A DNA stretch of 64,000 nucleotides, taken from assembly GCF_014960965.1 (NCBI RefSeq), contig NZ_CP063169.1, positions 1,645,581 to 1,709,580 of the forward strand, given 5' to 3'. Positions 35,478-47,047 of the stretch are shown here, one piece after another (the first letter of the stretch is position 1; every line of letters starts with the position of its first letter). Under the pieces are notes generated by a model. The model was not told where the DNA came from. It did no database searches and saw only the letters and a list, made by a program, of their open reading frames with translations. The translations under genes and the position numbers were made by a program. This DNA is from Ruania alkalisoli (GTDB lineage Bacteria > Actinomycetota > Actinomycetes > Actinomycetales > Beutenbergiaceae).

Positions 35478-36431
35478 TCAGTTCAGCCCGTTCTCGGCCA
35501 GCCACTCCGAGGCGATGGTGGCCGAGTCGAGCTGTTCGGAGACGCTGCGGGCATTCATCGCGATGAGGTCCTCGGTGGTCAGCACCGCACTGATGGGGTC
35601 CAGCACCGCGGCGACGTCCTCGGCGATCTCGGCATCTGCGAGCGGGACGACATTCTGCGCCAAGATCATGCTCTCCGGGTCCTCCAGGGTCACGAAGTCA
35701 CCGGACGCGAGATCTGGGTCCGCGGTGTAGATGTCACCCATCGTGATGTCGCCGCTGCGGATCGCATCCTTGGTGAGCGGGCCACCGCTGTCACCGATGG
35801 CGACGAACTCCACGTCCACGCCGTAGAACTCGGAGAGTCCATCGGGTCCGTAGGGGCGTGACTCCAGCTCGATGTTGCCGCCGACAGTGATCTGACCGTC
35901 GTAGGAGGCCAGATCCGCGAGGCTGGTGATGCCGTTCTCCTGCGAGAACGCCGAGGTCACGTTGTAGGAGTCGGCGTCCTGCGCCTCGGCGCGGTTGAGT
36001 ACTGTCAACCCCTCCGGGAGGGCTTCGGGCAGCGCGGCGGCGACATCCTCGGGGCTGCGCGCTTCAGTCTCGGCGTCATAGAACTGGAGCAGGTTGCCGG
36101 AGTACTCTGGGATCAGGTCGACCTCGCCGCCTTCCATGGCGGCGAGGTAGCTGTCCCGTTGCCCGATCTGGAACTGACGCTCCACCTCGAAGCCCTCGAC
36201 CTCGAGCGCCTGAGCGTAGATCTCGGCGATGATCTCGTTCGAGTAGTAGGCCTGCGAACCGACGACGACGGTGGAGGCATCCGCGGGCTCCTCGCCCCCG
36301 CCCGTATCGAGCGGGTCGGACGAACCGCCGCATGCGGTGAGCAGCATCAGCGCGGTGGCAGTCGTAGCGACGCCGAGCGTGCGCACGCTGCCACGGTCGA
36401 GCGCCCGACGGTGCTGAGGAGGCAAGGTCAT
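35478..36431 (-). CDS. Osmoprotectant (glycine betaine/choline) ABC importer, binding lipoprotein
   Basis: 317-aa OpuAC/ProX-type binding protein. The N-terminus is a lipoprotein signal ending in LLTAC (about residues 30-34), followed by a Gly/Ser-rich linker. The mature domain (VVVGSQAYYSNEIIAEIYAQALEVEGFEVE, EVDLIPEYSGNLLQFY, DSGGPLTKDAIRSGDITMGDIYTADPD) is the periplasmic-binding fold of quaternary-amine importers. ATG 36431 overlaps the permease stop. Last gene in an ATPase-permease-permease-binding protein operon, the OpuB/OpuC arrangement. Exact ligand (betaine, carnitine, choline) is not readable. Confidence 0.9.
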   Translation of the reverse strand: MTLPPQHRRALDRGSVRTLGVATTATALMLLTACGGSSDPLDTGGGEEPADASTVVVGSQAYYSNEIIAEIYAQALEVEGFEVERQFQIGQRDSYLAAMEGGEVDLIPEYSGNLLQFYDAETEARSPEDVAAALPEALPEGLTVLNRAEAQDADSYNVTSAFSQENGITSLADLASYDGQITVGGNIELESRPYGPDGLSEFYGVDVEFVAIGDSGGPLTKDAIRSGDITMGDIYTADPDLASGDFVTLEDPESMILAQNVVPLADAEIAEDVAAVLDPISAVLTTEDLIAMNARSVSEQLDSATIASEWLAENGLN

Positions 36432-37156
36432 GAGGTTCCTTCCTGAGGGTGGGTCTGAGAAACACTGGCCGGCTTGGCCGCATTCCCCGGTCTGTGCCGT
36501 GTGGTGCTCTCCGCCAGCCACACCGTGAGCGAGAACGCTGCGTCCAGCACGAGCGCGAGCGCGACGATGACGAGCGCACCTCCGAGCATCTGGGTGTAGT
36601 CGTTGAGATTGATCCCGCGCAGGATGTAGGTGCCGAGCCCGCCCAGGCCGACGTAGGCGGCGAGCACAGCGGTGGACACGATCTGCAGGGTCGCGCTGCG
36701 GAGGCCGCCGATGAGCAACGGCAGCCCGATCGGGGCCTCGACGCGCCACAGGATCTGCCACTCGGTCATCCCCATCGCCCGGGCAGCATCCACCACGTGC
36801 TCGTCGACAGCCTCGATTCCGGCGTAGGCGCCTGCCAGCACGGAGGGAACGCCGAGTACGACGAACACGATCGTGGCAGCCATCGGGGCCTGGCCGATAC
36901 CGACGAACAGAGTCAGCAGCGTCAATAGTCCGAGCGAGGGGAGTGCCCGAGCCGCCCCGGAGAACGCGACGGCGATCTGCTTGCCACGTCTCGTGTGGCC
37001 GATGAAATACCCGATCGGCACGGCGATCGCGGCGGAGATCAGTACCGCGATGGCCGAGTACAGCAGATGCTCTCCTAGCCGCACCGCGATGGCGTCGCTG
37101 CCGGTGTGGTGCTCCGGTGAGGCGAGCCAGGCGAAGGCGTCGGCGAACAGATTCAT
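36428..37156 (-). CDS. Osmoprotectant ABC importer permease (second)
   Basis: 242-aa inner-membrane permease of the OpuBB/ProW family with five to six helices. The coupling loop EAVDEHVVDAARAMGMTEWQILWRVEAPIGLPLLIGGLRSATLQIVSTAVLAAYVG is the conserved EAA motif. The C-terminal 25 residues are a hydrophilic tail. ATG 37156 overlaps the preceding permease stop by four bases. It pairs with the 37153-37842 permease to form a heterodimeric channel. Confidence 0.9.
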   Translation of the reverse strand: MNLFADAFAWLASPEHHTGSDAIAVRLGEHLLYSAIAVLISAAIAVPIGYFIGHTRRGKQIAVAFSGAARALPSLGLLTLLTLFVGIGQAPMAATIVFVVLGVPSVLAGAYAGIEAVDEHVVDAARAMGMTEWQILWRVEAPIGLPLLIGGLRSATLQIVSTAVLAAYVGLGGLGTYILRGINLNDYTQMLGGALVIVALALVLDAAFSLTVWLAESTTRHRPGNAAKPASVSQTHPQEGTS

Positions 37157-37842
37157 CGCGCCACCTCCGTTCTGCCGGGCCGGCGCCGACGCGCCGGCGC
37201 GCGACCGCGGCCGCTCCTCGACCAGGGCATCAGCCACCGGCCGAGCAGCACCAGCAGTGCGTCGAGTGCCAGGGCCGTCACCACAGTCATCACGATCCCT
37301 GTCAGGATCTCCACCGGGATGTTGCGCTGCAGGCCGTCCGTGAACAGGAAGCCCAGCGAACGGATCCCCACCAGGACTCCGACGGTCACAAGGCTGACCG
37401 TGCTCACCGCTACCACGCGCAGACCCGCCAGTAGTACGGGCCCTGCCAGCGGCAGATCGACTGCCCAGAACCGGCGCCAGCCGTCGTAGCCCATCGCCAC
37501 GGCGGCCTGCCGCACGTGTGAATCCACGGAGGCGAAGGCGTCCGAGGCGAATCGCGTCATCAGGGCCACTGCGTAGATCGTCAGCGCCACGATGAGGTTC
37601 GCGCGGCTGAGATAGCCGATACCGAGGATCGGGGGCAAGAGCACGAACAGCGCCAGCGACGGGATCGTGTAGAGCAGGCCGACGAGCGAGAGCATCGGAC
37701 CGCGTAGCCACTGCTGGCGCCACGCGAGCTGGCCGAGCGGTACGGCGATGATCAGGCCCGCCACGATCGGCAGCAGGCTCAACCACAGATGCTCGAGCGT
37801 CAGTTCCAGCACCAGATCGAGATTCCTCGCTAGCCAGGTCAT
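37153..37842 (-). CDS. Osmoprotectant ABC importer permease (first)
   Basis: 229-aa permease, paralogous to the next gene. It has an N-terminal helix pair (LWLSLLPIVAGLIIAVPLGQLAW), LLYTIPSLALFVLLPPILGIG, then the EAA coupling region SVDSHVRQAAVAMGYDGWRRFWAVDLPLAGPVLLAGLRV. The C-terminus ends in an Arg-rich tail (RGRAPARRRRPGR) exposed to the cytoplasm. The ATG overlaps the ATPase stop, so ATPase and both permeases are translationally coupled. Confidence 0.9.
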   Translation of the reverse strand: MTWLARNLDLVLELTLEHLWLSLLPIVAGLIIAVPLGQLAWRQQWLRGPMLSLVGLLYTIPSLALFVLLPPILGIGYLSRANLIVALTIYAVALMTRFASDAFASVDSHVRQAAVAMGYDGWRRFWAVDLPLAGPVLLAGLRVVAVSTVSLVTVGVLVGIRSLGFLFTDGLQRNIPVEILTGIVMTVVTALALDALLVLLGRWLMPWSRSGRGRAPARRRRPGRTEVAR

Positions 37843-38666
37843 GACGGAGCGGCGTCCTCGGTCAGGACACCGGCGGGTCGGCCGTTGCTGTCGACGACCA
37901 CGGCGACGCCGTCCCGATGCTCCACCCGCAGTGCCCGTCGTCCGCGGTCTGCGCCGATGAAGTCGGCGACGAACTCGCTCGCAGGAGCGGCCAGGATGTC
38001 GGCGGGAGCACCACGCTGGGCGATCACGCCGCCGTCCGCCAGGATCACCACCTGGTCGCCGAGCAGAAATGCTTCTTCGATGTCATGGGTGACGAAGACG
38101 ACCGTCTTGCCGAGTTCTCCCTGCAGTCGCAGCAGTTCGGCCTGCAGGTCCGCCCGTACGATCGGGTCCACCGCACCGAACGGCTCGTCCATCAGCAAGA
38201 TGTTGGGGTCGACCGCCAACCCGCGGGCCACGCCCACCCGCTGCTGCTGACCACCTGAGAGCTGGTTCGGATAGCGCCCGGCCAGATCCCGGTCCAGGCC
38301 GACGGTGTCCATGAGTGTGAGCCCCAGCTCGGTCGCCTCGGATCGCCCCATCCCGTTTAGCCGCGGCACGGTCACGATGTTCTCCAGCACCCTGCGGTGC
38401 GGCAGCAGACCGGCGCTCTGCATCACATAGCCGATCCGCCGCCGCAGCGCGACCGGGTCGAGTGCGGCGACGTCCTCGCCATCGATGCTCACGACCCCCG
38501 AGGTCGGCTCGACCATCCGGTTGATCATCCGCAGCAGCGTCGTCTTACCCGAACCCGAGGAGCCGACGAACACCGTCACCTGGTGGGACGGGATGACCAG
38601 ATCGACACCTCGCACCGCCAGCGTGCCGTCGTCGAACCGCTTGGTGACCCCCTCGAACTCGATCAT
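37839..38666 (-). CDS. Osmoprotectant ABC importer ATPase
   Basis: 275-aa ATPase of the OpuBA/ProV group. Walker A VGSSGSGKTTLLRM, Q-loop YVMQSAGLLPHRRV, signature LSGGQQQRVGVARGLA, Walker B ILLMDEPFGAVDP and switch FVTHDIEEAFLLGD are intact. The last 40 residues (VEHRDGVAVVVDSNGRPAGVL) look like one short CBS-like strand set rather than the full tandem CBS osmosensor found in OpuA/ProV. First gene of the operon. ATG 38666 opens the canonical MIEFEGVTKRF start. Confidence 0.92.
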   Translation of the reverse strand: MIEFEGVTKRFDDGTLAVRGVDLVIPSHQVTVFVGSSGSGKTTLLRMINRMVEPTSGVVSIDGEDVAALDPVALRRRIGYVMQSAGLLPHRRVLENIVTVPRLNGMGRSEATELGLTLMDTVGLDRDLAGRYPNQLSGGQQQRVGVARGLAVDPNILLMDEPFGAVDPIVRADLQAELLRLQGELGKTVVFVTHDIEEAFLLGDQVVILADGGVIAQRGAPADILAAPASEFVADFIGADRGRRALRVEHRDGVAVVVDSNGRPAGVLTEDAAPS

Positions 38667-38776
38667 GCCGACGTGGGACGGTCCGACGGCAGGTGCATTC
38701 CGATTGTCCGTGTTCCACTGAGTACAGCCATGGGTGCGAGCGTAATCTGCACCTGTGACATCGGCCTGACGAGACC

Positions 38777-38790
38777 GGGCGGTACCGCCC
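38777..38790. promoter_or_regulatory. Perfect 14-bp palindrome upstream of the flavoprotein gene
   Basis: GGGCGGTACCGCCC lies just before the GAGGAGG ribosome binding site of the gene at 38805, in the 138-bp region shared with the divergent osmoprotectant operon. It could be an operator or a hairpin at the ribosome binding site. No regulator is assigned. Confidence 0.45.
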
Positions 38791-38804
38791 ACGAGGAGGC
38801 ACAG

Positions 38805-40232
38805 ATGCAGACCTGGGACGTGATTGTGATCGGAGCGGGCCCCGTAGGCGAGAACGTCGCTGAGCGGGTCGTCGCCAGCGGCCTGAGTGCCGTGATCATC
38901 GAGGCCGAGCTCGTTGGTGGCGAGTGCTCCTACTGGGCGTGTATGCCGTCGAAGGCCCTGCTGCGTTCCGGGCACGCCCGCCGGGCAGCTGCGCATGTCC
39001 GCGGTACCGGAGTCCATGAGCCGACCGGACCCGGAGCCGGCCCCGACGTCGCCGAGGTCCTCGCCCGGCGGACGTCATTCACCAGCGGATGGGACGACTC
39101 CGGGCAGGTGGAGTGGTTGCAGGGCGTCGGTGTCGATTTGATACGCGGGCACGGCCGGCTCGCCGGAGATCGGGTGGTCGAGGTGAGCACAGCGAACGGC
39201 ACCGACCGGTTGCAGGCGAGGTGCGCCGTCGTGGTCTGCACGGGGAGTGATGCTCACGTTCCGGACGCCCTCGCTGCGGTCAGCCCGTGGACCTCCCGCG
39301 AGGCCACCAGTGTCGAGGAGGTGCCCGGGCGCCTCGCCATCGTCGGGGGAGGAGTGGTGGGCACGGAGATGGCGACGGCGTACCGGGACCTGGGAGCCGA
39401 CGTCACCATGCTCGTGCGCGGTCAGGTGCTGGCCGGGCAGGAGCCGTTCGCCGGCGAACTGGTCACCGCGAGCCTCACCGAGCGAGGGGTGGACGTGCGC
39501 GCCGGCGTCACCGTGGTCTCAGCCACCCGTGACGGCGGCCCTTCCACGCCCGTGCGCCTCACCTGTGATGACGGTCAGGTGGTGGAGGCCGACGAGGTGC
39601 TCGTGGCCACCGGCCGCCGCCCCCGGACCGACGATCTGGGCTTGAGTATCGTGGGACTGACCGACGGTCAGTGGCTGGACGTCGACGACACGCTGCGAGT
39701 GCAGGGCGCACAGTGGCTCTATGCCGTCGGAGACGTCAACCACCGGGCGCTGCTGACCCATCAGGGCAAGTACCAGGCGCGGGCTGCGGGTGACGTGATT
39801 GTGGCGCGCGCGCGTGGGACCGAGGTCCTCGCCGGTCAGTGGCAGCGGCACGCGGCCACCGCGGATCACCGCAGCGTGCCGCAAGTCGTGTTCACCGACC
39901 CTGAGGTCGCCAGTGTCGGGCTGACGGCCGCTGTGGCCAGGGAGGCGGGGCATGCGGTGCGGGTGGTCGACTACGACCTCGGCGCCGTGGCTGGTGCCGC
40001 GTTACACGCCGACGGGTACGGCGGTAGGGCCCGGATGGTGGTCGACACCGATCGCCAGGTGCTGCTCGGGGTCACCTTCGTAGGGCCCGACGTGGCCGAG
40101 TTGCTGCACGCGGCCACCGTGGCCGTGGTCGGGGAGGTCCCGATCGAACGTCTCTGGCACGCCGTGCCGGCGTATCCGACCATCAGCGAGGTGTGGCTGC
40201 GGCTGCTGGAGACCTTTGGTCGCGAGGGGTAG
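38805..40232 (+). CDS. Pyridine nucleotide-disulfide oxidoreductase family flavoprotein
   Basis: 475-aa FAD enzyme of the lipoamide dehydrogenase/mercuric reductase superfamily. Seen: N-terminal VIGAGPVGENVAERV FAD motif, redox-active pair in GGECSYWACMPSKALLR (CxxxxC), NAD(P)-binding VGGGVVGTEMATAYRDLG, LYAVGDVNHRALLTHQGKYQ, and the C-terminal dimerisation domain. In classical members the C-terminus carries a catalytic His in an HPT motif; here the sequence is AVPAYPTISE, with Tyr where that His would be. The substrate is therefore probably not lipoamide. No metal-resistance genes are nearby. ATG 38805 with GAGGAGG upstream. Confidence 0.87.
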   Translation: MQTWDVIVIGAGPVGENVAERVVASGLSAVIIEAELVGGECSYWACMPSKALLRSGHARRAAAHVRGTGVHEPTGPGAGPDVAEVLARRTSFTSGWDDSGQVEWLQGVGVDLIRGHGRLAGDRVVEVSTANGTDRLQARCAVVVCTGSDAHVPDALAAVSPWTSREATSVEEVPGRLAIVGGGVVGTEMATAYRDLGADVTMLVRGQVLAGQEPFAGELVTASLTERGVDVRAGVTVVSATRDGGPSTPVRLTCDDGQVVEADEVLVATGRRPRTDDLGLSIVGLTDGQWLDVDDTLRVQGAQWLYAVGDVNHRALLTHQGKYQARAAGDVIVARARGTEVLAGQWQRHAATADHRSVPQVVFTDPEVASVGLTAAVAREAGHAVRVVDYDLGAVAGAALHADGYGGRARMVVDTDRQVLLGVTFVGPDVAELLHAATVAVVGEVPIERLWHAVPAYPTISEVWLRLLETFGREG

Positions 40233-40265
40233 GCCCGCCGTGCGGATGCGGAGACGACGCCGGTC

Positions 40266-40814
40266 TCAGCCGTTGTCCTGCTTCTTGCGGATGAGGTCGA
40301 GCGCGATCACGGCACCGAGTACCGCCTGACGTTCGCGGGGTGCCAGGTCCGGGGAGAGGTCGACGATGTAGCGACTATGCCCCAGCAGCGCCCGGCCCAT
40401 CCCGGCCCAATTGCGGGCCACGGTGGCCATGAGGCCCCTGGGGCCGGAGAGGGTGAAGTCGAAGCCCCACAGATTGCCAGTCAGTTCCAACGGTGCACCG
40501 TCGAGTTCGATCGTCACCCGGGTCCGGAAGAACGCGATCCGCTTGACCATGTGTGCCAGCGGCTGGCCGTGCCCGTCGAGGATCTCCATCCGGTCCCGGC
40601 CGAAGGTGACCGTATCCTTAAGGTGTAGCAGCGGCTTGCCCGGGCCGTCGAAGACGGTGAGTTCGCGGCTGCCCATGAAGAAGCGGCTGAGTGCACTGCC
40701 CCCGGTCTCGATGTGGCCGATCTGCTGTCCCTGGGCATCGGCGATCGCGAAGTCGTTGCTCATGAAGTTCGTGACCTGGTCGACGACCAGTCTCTGGTGT
40801 GCCAACAACGTCAT
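40266..40814 (-). CDS. LURP-one-related/scramblase family protein
   Basis: 182-aa protein with the LURP-one/tubby C-terminal-like beta-barrel pattern: short glycine- and aspartate-punctuated strands (NDFAIADAQGQQIGHIET, RELTVFDGPGKPLLHLKD, DRMEILDGHGQPLAHMVKR) and a hydrophobic C-terminal helix (AVLGAVIALDLI). Relatives include phospholipid scramblases and plant LOR proteins; the bacterial role is not established. It is convergent with the flavoprotein gene (33-bp gap) and divergent from dhaK. Confidence 0.78.
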   Translation of the reverse strand: MTLLAHQRLVVDQVTNFMSNDFAIADAQGQQIGHIETGGSALSRFFMGSRELTVFDGPGKPLLHLKDTVTFGRDRMEILDGHGQPLAHMVKRIAFFRTRVTIELDGAPLELTGNLWGFDFTLSGPRGLMATVARNWAGMGRALLGHSRYIVDLSPDLAPRERQAVLGAVIALDLIRKKQDNG

Positions 40815-40947
40815 GCCCCGATCCTCCCATGTGGGCTGACTGTGGCCGGATCCTGTGCGTTCACGAACTGCTTGTCACGATCACCCTGTGCACGGGGCCG
40901 TCGAAGGAGCAAGATGGACCCAGGGCTAGGCAACCGGACCCGGCACG

Positions 40948-40960
40948 GTCCACAGTGGAC
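40948..40960. promoter_or_regulatory. Inverted repeat upstream of dhaKLM
   Basis: GTCCAC and GTGGAC around a single central A, about 65 bp before dhaK. A plausible operator for the dha operon. No dhaR/dhaS-like regulator is in the window. Confidence 0.35.
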
Positions 40961-41025
40961 TCGTGGGATCCGAACCCGCCCGCACTGGTCACTCGCCGCC
41001 CCGGCGTCCATGCGAAGGAGCAGAC

Positions 41026-42033
41026 ATGAAAAAGCTGATCAACGATCCTCAGGCGGTCGTGGCCGAATCGGTCGAAGGATTCGTCGCGGCCCACGCCGAC
41101 CTGGTCGTCTCCAGCGGTGACGAGGAGAAGCTGTTCGTCTCCCGCGCCGGCGGAGCGGTGTCCGGCAAGGTCGGTCTCGTCAGTGGCGGGGGTAGCGGGC
41201 ACGAACCGCTCCATGCCGGGTTCGTCGGTCTCGGCATGCTCGATGCGGCCGTACCGGGTGCGGTGTTCACGTCTCCGACGCCCGACCCGATCGTCGCTGC
41301 GACGGTGGCGGCCGATGGCGGTGCCGGCGTCCTGCACATCGTGAAGAACTACACCGGTGACGTGCTGAACTTCGAGACCGCCGCCGAGCTCGCCGAGCTG
41401 GAGGACGTGACCGTGACGTCGGTGATCGTCGACGATGATGTGGCGGTCCAGGACTCGCTCTACACCGCAGGGCGCCGCGGCGTGGCCGGCACCGTGCTGG
41501 TGGAGAAGATCGCCGGTGCTGCCGCTGAGCGAGGGGACGATCTCGAGGCCGTCGCCGCCATCGCCACCCGGGTGAACGAGAACGTACGGTCGATGGGAGT
41601 GGCCCTGACCGCGTGCACGGTGCCCCATGCCGGCAAGCCGTCCTTCGACCTGGCCGAGGATGAGATCGAGATCGGGATCGGGATCCACGGTGAACCCGGC
41701 CGGGAGCGGATCCCCGCCGCTTCCGCGGACGAGATCACCGAACGGCTCCTGACGGCGGTCGCCGACGACCTGCAGGTGGCCTCCGGTGACCGGCTGGTGC
41801 TGCTGGTAAACGGGATGGGTGGCACACCCGCCTCCGAGTTGTACATCGTCTACCGGCAGGCGCGTGCGCTGCTCGAGCAGCGAGGCGCGAGCGTGGAGCG
41901 GTCACTGGTCGGCAACTACGTGACGTCGCTGGAGATGCAGGGCGCCTCGGTCACCGTGCTCCGCCTCGACGATGAGCTGCTCAGCCTCTATGACGCTCCG
42001 GTGCACACGGCCGCACTGCGATGGGGGGCGTGA
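41026..42033 (+). CDS. dhaK: PTS-dependent dihydroxyacetone kinase, DhaK subunit
   Basis: 335-aa substrate-binding subunit. DHA is bound covalently as a hemiaminal to a His, here in the [20 protein letters not shown] segment (near residues 54-70). Also present: [23 protein letters not shown] and [16 protein letters not shown]. It binds dihydroxyacetone and, with DhaL and DhaM, makes DHA phosphate for glycolysis. ATG 41026 follows GAAGGAG. First gene of dhaKLM. Confidence 0.94.
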   Translation: MKKLINDPQAVVAESVEGFVAAHADLVVSSGDEEKLFVSRAGGAVSGKVGLVSGGGSGHEPLHAGFVGLGMLDAAVPGAVFTSPTPDPIVAATVAADGGAGVLHIVKNYTGDVLNFETAAELAELEDVTVTSVIVDDDVAVQDSLYTAGRRGVAGTVLVEKIAGAAAERGDDLEAVAAIATRVNENVRSMGVALTACTVPHAGKPSFDLAEDEIEIGIGIHGEPGRERIPAASADEITERLLTAVADDLQVASGDRLVLLVNGMGGTPASELYIVYRQARALLEQRGASVERSLVGNYVTSLEMQGASVTVLRLDDELLSLYDAPVHTAALRWGA

Positions 42034-42047
42034 CGGTGGAGGACGGC

Positions 42048-42698
42048 GTGAGCACTCCCGGCTCACTCGGCGTCGCGTGGGCACGCGCCTGGGTGGAGGC
42101 CAGTGCCGATGTCATGCGGCAGAACCGCATGGCACTGATCGACCTCGATCGCGCGATCGGCGACGGCGATCACGGCGAGAACATGGACCGTGGATTCACC
42201 GCCGTGCTCGGTAAACTCCAGAGTACCGAGACCGAGACGATCGGCGATGTGCTCGCACTCGTCGCCAAGACGCTCATGTCAACAGTCGGCGGGGCGGCGG
42301 GACCGCTGTACGGCACTGCCTACCTGCGCGCCTCGAAGGCTGCGGGAACGACGCTCGACGCCGCCGGGGTGGCGGATGTGCTGGAGGCCGCCCTGGGTGG
42401 GATCGTCGCCCGTGGGAAAGCCGATCGCGAGGACAAGACGATGGTCGACGCCTGGGGGCCCGCGTCCGAGGCCGCCCGGGATGTCGCCCGGGCCGGCGGG
42501 AGTGGTGTCGAGGCTGTGCAGGCGGCGGCCGAGGCCGCCCAGGCCGGTGCGGTGGCCACCGAACCGCTGACCGCCCGCAAGGGGCGAGCGAGTTATCTCG
42601 GCGCACGATCGGTGGGGCACCGAGATCCAGGTGCGCAGTCCACCGCGCTGCTCCTCGACGCCGCAGCGGCCGCCGCGCGCGAGGGGGAGCGGGGATGA
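42048..42698 (+). CDS. dhaL: PTS-dependent dihydroxyacetone kinase, DhaL (ADP-binding) subunit
   Basis: 216-aa subunit carrying a tightly bound ADP that is rephosphorylated by DhaM. Metal-ligand motif DLDRAIGDGDHGENMDRGF, phosphate-binding STVGGAAGPLYGTAYLRAS, and GRASYLGARSVGHRDPGAQS near the C-terminus are intact. The start is debatable: GTG 42048 has an ideal GGAGG five bases upstream and gives the family's usual N-terminal length; GTG 42030 would overlap the dhaK stop; ATG 42021 is also in frame. The dhaM ATG overlaps its stop by four bases. Confidence 0.92.
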   Translation: MSTPGSLGVAWARAWVEASADVMRQNRMALIDLDRAIGDGDHGENMDRGFTAVLGKLQSTETETIGDVLALVAKTLMSTVGGAAGPLYGTAYLRASKAAGTTLDAAGVADVLEAALGGIVARGKADREDKTMVDAWGPASEAARDVARAGGSGVEAVQAAAEAAQAGAVATEPLTARKGRASYLGARSVGHRDPGAQSTALLLDAAAAAAREGERG

Positions 42699-43414
42699 GT
42701 GAGCCCACGACCGCTCTCGTCCTCATCTCCCACTCCGCAGCGCTTGCGGCCGGTGCTGCCGAGGTTGCGGCCCAGATGGCGCCCGATGTGGCGATCCGTC
42801 CCGCCGGTGGCACCGAGGACGGGCGCATCGGGACCAGTTACGACCTGGTGGAACAGGCCGTGACGGCGTGCTTGGAGGATGACGCCGGTGCCGTGGTGAT
42901 GGTGACCGACCTCGGGTCTGCGGCTCTCACAGCCGAGTCCGTTCTCGAGATGCTCGACGACGAGCGAGTGCTCCTGGCCGATGCTCCGTTCGTCGAGGGT
43001 GCCGTGGCCGCCGCTGTGGCCGCACAGGGAGGTGCGGCGGGGCCCGCGGTCCGCGCGGCGGCGGAAGAAGCCGCATCCTCATTCGGTCCAGTGGATCGTG
43101 ACGACGCCGAGTCGTCGGCTGGTGCAGCTGCGCCAGGTACGGCTGAACCGACGACCGAGACGCTCACCCGCACGCTCGTGCTGCGCAACCGGCTCGGTCT
43201 GCATGCCCGCCCTGCTGCGATGCTCGCCCGCAAGGTGACCGAGTTCGATGCCGATGTTCGACTCAACGGCATCGATGCCGCGAGCATCCTGTCCATCATG
43301 GGTCTCGGGCTCACCGCTGGGGCCGAGCTTCAGATGGAGGCGACCGGCCCGCAGGCGGCCGAAGCACTCGATGCCATCGAGGCAGACGTCGAGGCGGGCT
43401 TCGGCGAGGAGTAG
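42695..43414 (+). CDS. dhaM: DhaM phosphotransfer subunit (EIIA-Man + HPr domains)
   Basis: 239-aa PTS protein that passes phosphate from PEP-derived phospho-HPr to DhaL-ADP. The N-terminal EIIA-mannose-like domain (residues 1-125) has the phospho-His in LVLISHSAALAAG. An Ala/Glu-rich linker follows to about 150, then an HPr domain (residues 150-239) with GLHARPAAMLARKV and the SILSIMGLG helix. The third EI-like domain of E. coli DhaM is absent. General PTS enzyme I must be encoded elsewhere. Confidence 0.93.
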   Translation: MSEPTTALVLISHSAALAAGAAEVAAQMAPDVAIRPAGGTEDGRIGTSYDLVEQAVTACLEDDAGAVVMVTDLGSAALTAESVLEMLDDERVLLADAPFVEGAVAAAVAAQGGAAGPAVRAAAEEAASSFGPVDRDDAESSAGAAAPGTAEPTTETLTRTLVLRNRLGLHARPAAMLARKVTEFDADVRLNGIDAASILSIMGLGLTAGAELQMEATGPQAAEALDAIEADVEAGFGEE

Positions 43415-43538
43415 CTCGTCGCCACCACGACGGTGACTCAGTGTCGTCGTCGAGGCAGATCGCGACACTTGAGGCCACCCTCGTGTCTCCGTGACGCAGA
43501 TCACCGATCATGAGATCGCTTTCCCCTGGATCAAAGAT

Positions 43539-43554
43539 TGCACATCATGCAAAA

Positions 43555-43568
<14 letters not shown>
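43539..43568. promoter_or_regulatory. TetR-type operator upstream of (and overlapping) the second TetR start
   Basis: Arms TGCACATCATGCA (43539-43551) and TGCATGACATGCA (43556-43568) with spacer AAAA; 11 of 13 arm positions pair. The centre is TGCA-N4-TGCA, as at 9023-9054. Both candidate ATG codons of the TetR gene (43555, 43564) lie inside it. Confidence 0.72.
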
Positions 43569-46405
<2,837 letters not shown>

Positions 46406-46424
46406 GGCCGATACGCTCGCTGGT

Positions 46425-46853
46425 ATGAGCGAGAACATCGAACGCACCCTGGTCCTCATCAAGCCCGACGGCGTCCGTCGTGGTCTGACCGGTGAAATCT
46501 TGCGGCGGATCGAGGCCAAGGGATACGCACTGGCGGCGCTGACCCTGCGCTCGGCCGACGACGAGCTGCTGGCCGCCCACTACGCCGAGCACGAGGGCAA
46601 GCCCTTCTACGCGCCACTGGTCGAGTTCATGAAGTCCGGACCGGTCGTGGCGGCCGTCGTGGAGGGTCACCGGGTGATCGAAGGCTTCCGGTCGCTGGCC
46701 GGCGCGACCGATCCGACCGGCGCGCTTCCGGGGACCATCCGCGGCGACCTGGGCCGCGACTGGGGGCTCAAGGTCCAGCAGAACCTGGTGCACGGCTCCG
46801 ACTCCCCGGAGAGCGCGGTACGGGAGATCGGGCTCTGGTTCCCAGGGTCGTGA
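46425..46853 (+). CDS. ndk: Nucleoside diphosphate kinase
   Basis: 142-aa enzyme equilibrating NTPs and NDPs through a phosphohistidine. Seen: [50 protein letters not shown] and the active-site [20 protein letters not shown] with catalytic His near residue 121. Full length for the family. It follows DUF4233 by 19 bp. Downstream, GTGACG and CGTCAC form a weak terminator-like stem (46850-46875). Confidence 0.96.
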   Translation: MSENIERTLVLIKPDGVRRGLTGEILRRIEAKGYALAALTLRSADDELLAAHYAEHEGKPFYAPLVEFMKSGPVVAAVVEGHRVIEGFRSLAGATDPTGALPGTIRGDLGRDWGLKVQQNLVHGSDSPESAVREIGLWFPGS

Positions 46854-46909
46854 CGTCCTAGCCGCGACGGGCGTCACAGGGCCGCCTTAGTTCCCACTTC
46901 CGCGAGATG

Positions 46910-46952
46910 TGTCCTAACCAATGATGTCAGATTGAGGGCGTTTGTCCTAACA
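46910..46952. promoter_or_regulatory. Two IolR-type operator half sites
   Basis: TGTCCTAACC at 46910-46919 and TGTCCTAACA at 46943-46952, on the same strand and 33 bp apart (about three helical turns). The second matches, as I recall it, the Corynebacterium GntR-type IolR motif KGWCHTRACA at every position, and the first at nine of ten. The second is also the core of a TTTGT/ACAAA palindrome. Confidence 0.6.
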
Positions 46953-46956
46953 AAGT

Positions 46957-46990
46957 TTGACAAGAACCCGTCATGCAGTGGGACGATAGG
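46957..46990 (+). promoter_or_regulatory. Candidate promoter of the inositol-type operon
   Basis: TTGACA at 46957-46962 is a perfect -35. The -10 is less clear: GACGAT at 46982-46987 (19-bp spacer) is the nearest candidate. The downstream operator ends only five bases before the -35, consistent with repression by occlusion. Confidence 0.4.
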
Positions 46991-47047
46991 CGAGGGTCAC
47001 CGGTCGTCCGGCCGGTTGCCGTCGTCGAGGTCGGTACGGGAGGCACC

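Noticed and set aside
40855-40905. Possible third copy of the palindromic element upstream of dhaK (TCACGAACTG, then CTGTGCACGG and GGCCGTC)
   Set aside because: Short matching words in the right order, but the arms do not pair and the loop is missing; too degraded to separate from chance in GC-rich DNA.
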